From assembly GCA_037447655.1 (NCBI GenBank), contig JBBHKE010002842.1:234779-298778 (forward strand): a stretch of DNA of 64,000 bases, given 5' to 3'. Below, one piece after another: positions 55,901 through 64,000 of the stretch. Both the position numbers and the translations under genes were made by a program. Source of the stretch: Zygnema cylindricum. Taxonomy: Eukaryota; Streptophyta; Zygnematophyceae; Zygnematales; Zygnemataceae. The notes beneath the pieces were generated by a model. It searched no databases, was not told the origin of the DNA, and saw nothing but the letters and a program-made list of their open reading frames with translations. How positions within the stretch are numbered: the first letter of the stretch is position 1; each line of letters starts with the position of its first letter.

Positions 55901-57835
55901 TGAAAATGGTGATCTTAATGACATTGAGGGTTCGGATTCGGAAATTGAGCCGGAATCCACCTCCAATGTTAAGAGGGGGAAAGGTAAAATTGTGGAAAAT
56001 GTAAACTTTGGTAACATTGGTGGTGATTCAAAAAGCGAAAATTCTCGAATGTCTTCGGACACAATGAAATCTTCATCTTCTAAATCGTGTGGAACAAATA
56101 TCATTGAAAAGGAAACGAAAAAGGAGGAGAAAGAATTTGAGCCGAGAAAGAGTATGAGGGAAAATAGGGGTAAGAAATTGGCTCGTCTTTCTTTTCACGG
56201 TAAGGGAAATGTGGAAAATCCATATTATTTTATTTCGGCGGAGAGGGAGGATGATTTTCATTTAAAGCAATCATTATGTGAAAATAAGCCGGGCGGTCTG
56301 CAATCTTATGTCGAAGCACGGAAATCATGCGATTGAGAGAAGCATTGGAAGTTGGCGTGGGAAAGGGAACTTCAATCGATTATGGAAAACCGTACTTTTG
56401 AAGAGGTAAGCTTACCGGAGGGTAAAAAGGCCATTGATACAAAATGGATTTTTAAAACTAAAATACGTGCATCGGGGGAAATAGTAAAACATAGCGCTCG
56501 GTTAGTTTGCAAAAGCTTTCAACAAAGGGAGAGGATTGATTATACGGAAATCTATGAACTGGTGGTTAATTTTGATTCTTTGCGGATGATTATTGTTGTT
56601 GCCACTGCCGACAAAAAGCATATCCACTAGATGGGCGTGGAAACAGCGTTCTTAAATGGGGATTTAGAGGAGGAGATTTATATGAAGGTTCCGGAGGGGG
56701 TAGTGTCGAAAGAGAGGAAGGTATGGCGGCTGCGCAAGTCTTTGTATGGACTAAAGCAGGCACCGAGGACTTCATACTTAGGGTTACACAAAGTCCTAAC
56801 CGAATTTTGATTCGTACGTACAGTTTTTGACTTTGGCGTTTACTTCAAAGGTGAGGAAGAGGATCAAATCATATTTTTAATCTACGTGGATGACTTTTTG
56901 ATGATATGTGATAAGCTAACGCGAATCGCGGAATTGAAAGAGTACGTGCGTCTTCACTTTAAAGTCACAGATTTGGGGGACATACAATGTTTTTTAGGAG
57001 TGGAAGTTAAAAGGTACGATAGTGGTGATATTAAATTGTCGCAAGTGTAATATTGTAGAGACGTACTGAAAAAAATTGTTATGTTGGATTCTTAGTTGGT
57101 TTTGACTACTTGATTTCAAACTTCAATAACGCAAATTTGAGGAGGAAACCGTCGACGTGCCTTATCGTGAGGCCATTGGGAGTTTAATGTATTTAATTGT
57201 GGCCACGCGACCGGATATCTCAGCCACGGTTTCTGTCGTGAGCCGATTTTTTCGGGCTCCTAATAAGATTTATTGGGAGGCCGTGAAGAGGATTTTTCGT
57301 GACGTTACAGGTACGATTGGGTTTGGATTATTATTTTGATGTGGACAAGATTCTTTGGAGTGCGTGGGATATTGTGACGCAGATTGGAGCGGCGACTTCG
57401 ATACACGAAAGTCAACGTCCGGTTATGCATTCGTCTTTGGCGACGCGGTAGTTTCTTAGAGTTCACTTCTTTAGCCGACCGTTGCATTAAGTTCAACCGA
57501 GGCGGAATATATGGTTGTGTGTCATACTTCTAATGCTTCGATTTGGATTAAGGAGTTACTTAGAGAATTGGGGATTTCTATTGGTTGCTTGAAAATCTTT
57601 TTCTGACAGCATGAGTTCAATGGCGCTGGTTAAGAATCTTGTCTTTCACAGAAAGACAAAGCATATCAGGATTCAATGGCATTTTGTACATGATTTGGTC
57701 GTTGCGTAAGAAATTTAGTTTTTGTACGTTTCAACGTTGGAGGAAACAACGGATATGCTGACAAAAGCCCTGGCTGATGATGTACTTTTGAGGGGGAGAC
57801 CTAAATTAGGTTTGATGCAATGATTACAACTTTAA
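52937..57835 (+). pseudogene. copia D gag-pol remnant
   Basis: The gag ATG lies in a strong GCCGCCATGG context (52934-52940). An acidic Pro-rich N-terminus ends at 53350. The gag core 53493-54101 ends in a Gly/Arg-rich RGGGNPRGRGGRG. There are two zinc knuckles: the first is intact (CFQCGKYGHMAPSC, about 54132-54173) and the second ends in TGA (54231-54233) where its last Cys should be. The protease site reads DFDAS (about 54513-54527) in place of DSGAS. Integrase shows WHHRMCH, CEGC, VYIDLCG, RSDNKEEF and NRVAEKNNRT. RT has YVDD near 56885. RNase H is heavily broken after 57400 (TEAEYMV recognisable). At least ten frame breaks are present. Confidence 0.87.
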
Positions 57836-57844
57836 GAGGGGGGT
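57831..57844 (+). other. Polypurine tract of copia D
   Basis: AAGAGGGGGG just before the 3' LTR, the usual plus-strand primer site. Confidence 0.75.
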
Positions 57845-58341
57845 TGTTAGGTTCAATGTTGTAACCGGTCGTCGCGGTCTCTAGCGCGGCCGGGTAGTTT
57901 GTCGTTTTTTGAGTGAGTGGTCGTTTAGTTTGTCGTTTCGTTTAAGTGGGTGGTCTTCGTTGGAGTCATTATCTCTCGTAGATTGTTTCGTAGATTCTTA
58001 GTCTCGCGTAGATTCAATTTGGCAACGATCAGGTTTTTATTTGTTGTCTTTTTGTGTACGGTTGTTTCGTACCTTAGTACTTTGTTGTTTCGCGTGTAGA
58101 CGCGATTTAATTGGTAGGAGCTTCGTGCGCACTTTATGTTTGGTTTGAGTTATAGTTTGAAGTAGTGACGTTACAGTTGGTGTACTATGTACTGCAGCTT
58201 AGTGGGAGTGGGGAAGATAACTTTTATGGGGAAAAACCTTCTATAGAACATATTGGCTTTCGTGAAATACTCTTTCTCATGAATGTTTTAGTGAATGCTT
58301 CCGCTGTTATCTTGCACATTGATTTTGTGTGAGATTCTTCA
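57845..58341 (+). repeat. 3' LTR of copia D, 497 bp
   Basis: Matches 52333-52878 apart from the 49-base difference and scattered substitutions (for example CGGCCGCCGCGG against CGGTCGTCGCGG). Confidence 0.88.
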
Positions 58342-58607
58342 AGGAATATTAAGCTGCCATGGTATTTAAAAGTTTTCGATATACTGTACTTTTCGTTCTA
58401 CTTTTTACGTTTTGTAGTTAAAGACTAGCCTCAATATTCTTGAGGAAGCAGGATGGGAGGGGGAGGCAAAGGGAGGGAAAAGGAGGAAGAAAAGAAAGTA
58501 TATAAATTGAAAGGTTGTTGTTAATTTATGCAATTCACAAAACCAACTAAGATTTCTTAAGGTTATGATGTGTTCTTTGACATTTTCTGAATATATGGGA
58601 TGATTAC

Positions 58608-59492
58608 TAGTGTTGTGTATCGGTAAAAAACCTATCGTAATAACACCGATACCGATAGTTATCGGTTATCGAACGGTCAGCGGTCCCGATATATTTGTAC
58701 TTTCTGTACTTCTGTCCGGAGTGCTTTCTGTCCGGTAAACTGAACGGTAGATTTACGAAAAATGTATAGTTGTTTACGGGAAATGTACGAAATTTGACGA
58801 AAAAATACGTTGCACTTTGTAGTACTTTTTGGGCGGTTAACTAAACATACATTTTACGGGAACGTACGAAATTGTACTGATTAACTGATTATCATGGAAC
58901 GGTAAAAAAACGGCGGACACAAAGTACAACGGATGCAAAATATCATTATGCGCGCCGCCGGAATCGAACAGACGACATTGAATGAGAAAATACGAGCGAA
59001 TGGTCAGCGTGAGCGCGGACATCTCGGAATGGCTTTTTTGGCGGCTTTTGCCAAAAAAGCCGACGGATTGACACGTGGCAAGTTTCTAGTGGATCCCAAA
59101 AAATAAAGGGACAAAGCCACGGCGTCGGATGTGAAAGGTACATCGTCTTAACTGAAGCCGTACTAAAGTCGTACACATCTTATGCCGACTACTATACTTT
59201 CGCCTTATACAAATGATCTGATTAGTAGGTACCTCAGTGGTTGTGAGTACGGCGCGTCGGGGGAATAAGACGAATAGTTGAGTGTACATGTTGTACATTT
59301 ATCTGTACTGCTCGTACAGTTATCGCCGATAGTTATCGTTATCGGCATTATCGCCAATAAGTAGCCGATAATATCGGCTACTTATCGGCGATAAGACCGA
59401 TAGCGATATATCATACCAATATATCGATTATCGGGTCCCCGAAAAAAGGCCCATATCGGTTATCGGCAAATCCTTACCGATACACAACACTA
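58608..59492 (+). mobile_element. hAT-like element, family 2, copy d (885 bp)
   Basis: Ends TAGTGTTGTGTATCGGTAA and TTACCGATACACAACACTA, with identical TSD ATGATTAC (58600-58607 and 59493-59500). Near its right end ATCGGCTACTTATCGGCGAT-type phrases form further inverted repeats. No transposase. Confidence 0.9.
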
Positions 59493-59500
59493 ATGATTAC

Positions 59501-61270
59501 ACTTTGTTTAAAGTCGAATGATTGGCTTTTCTTGAAAAATGGCATAAGTTACACCAATAGTAGAGTGGGTTGGATAGCAATCATCGTTTCGTGGTTTTCT
59601 GCACTACATTTTGTTTGGTGCAAATAATTGTAAAGCATTGATGGAAAAAATAGCATCCAAACCCTTGGCAATTTGATCCGATAAAGCTCCAAAACATTTT
59701 ACATTATCGTTGAAGAGTTCCCGAATCTTGAAGGCATTATTTGTGTCTTTTTAGAAAGTGGAATGAATGCTTTTGGTACTAAAACAAAACCGACTCGGTT
59801 GTGACAATATCGATTTTTACCCTCGTATGTAGCACAAATCGTGCAATTGGTACATCTTTCCAATGAATGCCCGTAAGTTTTAGTCTTTTAGGATGAACCT
59901 CCATCAAGTGAAAAGTGATGTTGTTTACTAAAAACCATACATTTTAGAACCAAGACGTTTTTTTTTTTTTTAAACATATCCAATGGAGATTTAGCATGAT
60001 TCTCCAAACTTTTGGGTGATAAATTTGACGGTTCGATTTTGTCTTTCGGGTGTCTGGCTAATGGCATCAAGTGTTTTCAAAGAGGACACTAGCCAAACAT
60101 TGGACATGTACAATTGGTATACTTGGAAATAGAAGATAGAATCCATGGTGGACAAGCTGTGACGACCTATCAATTGGTAAAGGCTATGTGCCTCCGGAAA
60201 GGGTGGATTCAAATCCATCAAAACCGACGAAAAAAAAAATACGAAGATATCTTGTGACGCTTTTTTTGCATTCCATTGACCTTCGCGGAAAAGATTTTGC
60301 GTTTAAAACATAATGACGCAATTCGTATATGGATATGTTTCTAAGTCCTTTTTGCACGTGTAGATATCCGTTGGACTGTGATTGGTCAAGAACGTCAAAA
60401 GTGATTATTGTCACAAAAGTCGAAGAGTATGACGTTTGTACGGTCTGTATTTTGGATATTTAAATTTAGCTGAAAGCTTTTGTAGAATCGTGCCTCTGTA
60501 TTTTTGTCTTTATTTAATTGGCGTTTTCTGTTGTAATCTATGTCACAGTCTTGAGGAATGTCAAACTTTTTTCTTGTCCCCTCCCCACTTCGCCCTCATC
60601 CCTTTTTCCGCCCACCTCTCCCTATCCTCCCCATGTCCCTCTCCCCCTTTCCGTGCCCCTTTCCCTCTCTATGCCCTTTCCCTCTTTGTCCTCCTCTCTC
60701 CCTCCTAAAATCATGAATCACAACAAAGTTAAAGACCCCAAAGGATAAAGCATAAAATGACATCAACACTAATTTACCAAACCGCATTTTGGGAGATAAA
60801 ATGCTTTGTACTTTTAGTTAGAAGGTTTCACTGAACATGTACTTCTCTCAAGTATTGTGATAAACTGTCACTCAAAAGCTTTCTATGTCATTATTTCTCT
60901 TCCCTCATATATTGCGAGAAAATTGTACAAAAAAGCCGAAACAAATAATACTTAACTAAATTTAAAGTAGCTTTTTTATATAATAGCGTGTATAATGCAT
61001 GTTTTTTTTTTAAATGCAAAATGCGATTCCCATTTTTCATAATAAGACAAAATCCCATACATAGTTATACACTCTTTAGAAATGTTGGAGACTTTCCTTA
61101 GAAAGTCAACCCGCCTCTCTTAAAACTTGTGATTTGTTGAACTGCTTTGCAAAGTAGGACGATACAAAATAACAAAAAAACAAGGATATAAAAAAAATAT
61201 ATATATATATAATATCAAACAAACCCCTAAAACCTTTCTAAAGATTTTGATTACACATTGTAGGGACCTG
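59501..61270. other. Intergenic, no gene recognised
   Basis: Contains a C/T-rich stretch (60580-60710) and a TA-rich run (61193-61212). Open frames in the C/T-rich part are low-complexity artefacts. Confidence 0.4.
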
Positions 61271-61456
61271 CGGAAGACTAAAGCGAAGAGAGGAAAAAAT
61301 GGGTGTAACCAATACCCAGGCTTCTGAACCTTAAACCCTCGCAGGAAAGAAATCGGACACGTGCGGAAGACTCAAGCAATGAGAGGAAAAAATTGGTGTA
61401 ACCAATAGCCAGGCTTCTGAACCCTAAACCCTCGCAGGAAAGAAATCGGACACGTG
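61271..61456 (+). repeat. 93-bp direct duplication
   Basis: CGGAAGACT begins at 61271 and 61364. Both units contain CCAGGCTTCTGAACC and AAATCGGACACGTG. Confidence 0.85.
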
Positions 61457-61466
61457 GCGCCAGAGT

Positions 61467-61977
61467 CAGAGGTCGCAGGTTGCATGTCGTAGAAGTCAAA
61501 ATTTCAAGTACCCAAATCCGACATTTTTTTTTTCAAAATTTGAACACCCGAATACCGGCCGGGTTATGTCACGCTCCTAAATTGTTACTCGGTACCCGAT
61601 ACGCTTTCACCAAAATAAAATTAACCGAAACTCGATTTCTTGCGACTATCCTTACCTGCCCGTACCGCACTAAGTACACAATTAGTGGTTCATCTCCCTT
61701 ATACCTTCCACAACACACAAGAGTATAAAATACAACACTGTTGGATAGTACTATTGTACCGTACAGTACAATACTGTCCTGTACTATAGTAGAACGTACC
61801 TAGGAAACCTTCAATTTACTTCGTTTTTTGTTTACCCAGCCGTACCCGATTTTTTTATTTTTTTTTGTATCTCCCGGCCGAACGTGTTAAAATTTTGCGC
61901 CCGAATCGGTTCCGTGTCCGACGCGGCTGGTCGGGTACGGATTGCGTACGGATTATGGTACCCGATTGCGACCTCTG
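61467..61977 (+). mobile_element. hAT-like element, family 1, copy c (511 bp)
   Basis: Perfect TSD GCCAGAGT (61459-61466 and 61978-61985). Ends CAGAGGTCGCA and TGCGACCTCTG are exact inverted repeats. Aligns with 26615-27124 in the same orientation. Confidence 0.92.
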
Positions 61978-61995
61978 GCCAGAGTCACCGGGAAG

Positions 61996-62559
61996 CAGAG
62001 GTCGCAAAAGTCAAAATTTTACATAACCGAAACCGACCGTTTTTTTTTTCTTCAAAATCTGAGTAACCGACGCCTGACCGAGTTATGTCACCCTCCAAAA
62101 TTGTTAACCGTTAACCGACTAGCGCTTACGAAAATAAAATTTAACCAAACTAGATTTCTCGCGACTAAACGTGCTCGCCTGTAACCGAAAAAGTACAAAA
62201 TTAACTATGTACGACGTATGAATAAGCCAAAAATTACGATTTGTCGCGTTTCCTTTGATTTGTGCAATGAATAGTGTACTACCGTGTCAGTTTGCGACGC
62301 TAATCATGATGTCACGTACTTCCACGATACCAAAGAGTACAAAGTACAATAATGTTGGATTGTATGGACTGTACAATTTTTTTTTTTTTTTTTTGGGTTT
62401 TTGGTTGACCGACCATAACCGACCGCTTTTTTTCTTCTGGTGAATCAACTGACCGGAACAGCCCGGCCCTCTAAATTTGGCAACCGAATCCGTTCCGAAT
62501 CCGGCGCGGCGGTCGGTTAACGGTCGGTCACGGTTTCGGTTGCCCGTTTGCGACCTCTG
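61996..62559 (+). mobile_element. hAT-like element, family 1, copy d (564 bp)
   Basis: Perfect TSD CCGGGAAG (61988-61995 and 62560-62567). Ends CAGAGGTCGCAAA and TTTGCGACCTCTG. It starts only 10 bases after the previous element's right TSD. The interior is the inverse of 27146-27950 without the 62-bp array. Confidence 0.92.
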
Positions 62560-62603
62560 CCGGGAAGTTCTTTTGCCACTCTACCCGATATGGACGATAT
62601 AAA

Positions 62604-62845
62604 CGATTTAACCAGTTAACGATTAACAAATGAACAATTTAACCAATTACGATTTAACCAATTAACGATTTAACCAATTAACGATTTAACCAGTTAACGA
62701 TTTAACCAATTAACGATTTAACCAATTAACGATTTAACCAGTTAACGATTTAACCAATTAACGATTTAACCAATTAAAGATTTAACCAATTAACGATTTA
62801 ACCAATTAACGATTTAACCAATTAACGATTCAACAAGTTAACGAT
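62604..62845 (+). repeat. 16-bp minisatellite, about 15 units
   Basis: Unit ACGATTTAACCAATTA with A/G variants. The first units are degenerate and the centre is nearly perfect. Confidence 0.92.
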
Positions 62846-62967
62846 TTCAGCAGCGTCCGAAAGTCGAGCGTTTAATCGGCAGTGCCGTACATTTGAAATG
62901 TTGAAAGTACCATTCATACTTGTACTCTCTTGTCTCTCTTCTTTCTCCCTGGAGTCGTACGGAATCC

Positions 62968-63364
62968 ATGTCGTCCGCTTCCCGCCTCTCAACCCTCCCC
63001 TTCTCCTACACCAGCCATGGCGGATCTCCCGTCCACGTGTCCTCCCCTCGTCCCTCCTCCATTCTCCGTAAGCCGTGCCACGTGTCTCTCCGCAGTTACC
63101 GCTGCAGGAGGCTCCACGTGGCAGCTCAGAATGAGCCTGCTGACGTCAGCAACAGTGTAGTCAAGGCGGAGGGGAAGGAGCAGGCGAAGGTGCTTCCGTC
63201 CATGGGCCGTACGGATCTCGGGGCTCCCTCTTATGATGACACGTGGCTTGACCTGGCATTCATCCACCTCTGTCGACAGGCGTTTGGACGCGTGGCAGGC
63301 TGGCAGGTGAGTGTGCCACGTGTCTCCTATTTTTTACTTTTCGTTTCATAGTAGAGCACACACA

Positions 63365-63404
<40 letters not shown>

Positions 63405-63956
63405 CCTCCCCCTCTCTCTTTCTCAGTCCCTCTCTTCCTCTGTCTCCACCCCCCCTTTTTTTCCTCTCACTCCCTCTCCCTCTCCCTCTCTCCCTCTGCC
63501 CCTCTCCCGCTCCTGCCCTTCCCCCCTCTCACCTTCCCCCCCTCCCTTTTCCTGACCCCCTCCTCTCCCTGTCTCTCTCCCTCTCCCTCTCCCTCCCCCC
63601 TCCCCCCCTCTCTCCTTTCTTAACCAGCCCCTTTTAACATATGTCCACGTGGCAGTCCGAGAGGAGCTGGAAGGAGGGCTACCTGGGAATGGTGGAGGTC
63701 TCCCACGCCCTTATGAGAGGGAGGAGTGCAGAGAAGCAGAGAGAGGCCGTCCTTATGGTAGGTCTCGGAGCCTCGGAGCCCTCTGATTGGTCGAGGGAGG
63801 TTCGGGATGCGATCTGACAGCGCCACGTGGCGGGTGCAGGGCTTCCCACGTGTGGCGCCGTGGTTCCGCCAGCTGTTTCCGTACTCGGATTGGGGTGCGG
63901 AGGTGAATGCGGGGATCACGCCCAGGTTCTTCGAGTGGCTGGTGGGACCCTGTAAG
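62968..63956 (+). CDS. DWARF27-like beta-carotene isomerase family gene, 5' part
   Basis: Exons 62968-63306, 63656-63757 and 63840-63956, all phase 0, with donors GTGAGT, GTAGGT and GTGGGG and acceptors GGCAG and TGCAG. The gene continues past the window. The N-terminus is rich in Ser, Arg and Pro with few acidic residues, as in plastid transit peptides. Residues YDDTWLDLAFIHLCRQAFGR, GYLGMVEVSHALMRG and, in exon 3, RQLFPYSDW and FFEWLVGPC match the conserved blocks of the D27/D27-like family (for example FFPWLVGPCE). D27 isomerises all-trans to 9-cis beta-carotene in plastids, the first step to strigolactones. D27-like members have other or unknown carotenoid substrates. The Cys-rich C-terminus lies outside, so subgroup and activity cannot be judged. 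Confidence 0.75.
63034..63852. promoter_or_regulatory. Cluster of eight CACGTG hexamers across the D27-like gene
   Basis: CACGTG begins at 63034, 63079, 63115, 63240, 63317, 63646, 63824 and 63847, in exons and introns alike. Seven are preceded by C. CACGTG is the G-box core bound by bZIP and bHLH factors. Function here is unproven. Confidence 0.5.
63364..63612 (+). repeat. CT/CCCTCT-rich tract in intron 1 of the D27-like gene
   Basis: A pure (CT)n at 63367-63401 followed by imperfect CCCTCTC units. Sense-strand pyrimidines. Confidence 0.9.
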
Positions 63957-63962
63957 GTGGGG

Positions 63963-64000
<38 letters not shown>
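63963..64000 (+). repeat. (CT)n at the window end, intron 3 of the D27-like gene
   Basis: Begins a few bases after the exon 3 donor and runs to the last base. Confidence 0.9.

Larger units (their letters stand above)
52333..58341 (+). mobile_element. Ty1/copia element D, complete with TSD
   Basis: Both LTRs start TGTTAGGTTC and end TTCTTCA/CCTTCA. The element is flanked by AGGAA at 52328-52332 and 58342-58346. The PBS TGGTATCGGAGC, gag, pol and a purine tract are all in order. LTR divergence and several stops show it is old and non-functional. Confidence 0.92.

Noticed and set aside
60436-60787. Pro/Ser/Leu-rich and Arg/Gly-rich frames on both strands
   Set aside because: They arise from a C/T-rich tract. 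No start context, motif or splice sites.
62604-62845. 16-bp repeat as a telomere-like array
   Set aside because: The unit does not resemble TTTAGGG-type telomere repeats and lies between a transposon and a gene.

Overview
The window looks like repeat-rich nuclear DNA of a streptophyte-lineage eukaryote. A charophyte alga such as Chara is my best guess, but this is inference from gene style, not a database match. The basis is spliceosomal GT-AG introns, Ty1/copia and Ty3/gypsy retrotransposons, non-autonomous hAT-like and Mutator-like elements, Pro/Ser-rich hinges of algal wall-protein type, and a DWARF27-like plastid gene. There is no bacterial organisation and no operon.

Layout. 1-17867 is a nest of decayed LTR retrotransposons: copia A (1-7219) holding a piece of a second copia (LTR 4504-5552), a Ty3/gypsy pol (8458-11510) that ends in a PHD-type zinc finger, a tandem 1.53-kb LTR-like repeat (11533-13342), and a minus-strand copia (13345-17867). 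18440-24297 is a better preserved copia C. 24765-26575 is a broken copy of two exons of the gene further right. 26615-27950 and 61467-62559 carry paired hAT-like elements with 8-bp target-site duplications (TSDs). 27985-29581 is a 3' copia fragment with its LTR. 31139-31845 is a Mutator-like element.

The main host gene is at 36728-51423 (+). I reconstruct 14 exons, 3831 spliced bases and 1276 residues. The predicted product is secreted: signal peptide, short Cys-rich segment, PPC-like beta domain, then four repeats of a Pro/Ser hinge with a PAN/Apple-like domain followed by a fucolectin-like F5/8 type C domain. All modules after the PPC-like region are single exons with phase 1-1 boundaries, and the four lectin exons are each 450 bases. 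The gene has grown by tandem exon-pair duplication, and intron 11 has been invaded by a Mutator-like element that was itself hit by a hAT.

52333-58341 is a complete but dead copia D with TSD AGGAA. The last kilobase (62968 to the window end) is the 5' part of a DWARF27-like gene (three exons seen), crowded with CACGTG hexamers.

How parts relate: the mobile elements supply most of the DNA and have shaped the lectin locus. The four LTRs of the copia A/B type share an antisense tRNA-like module and a paired 17-bp motif. Regions where I see no gene are stated in the list.
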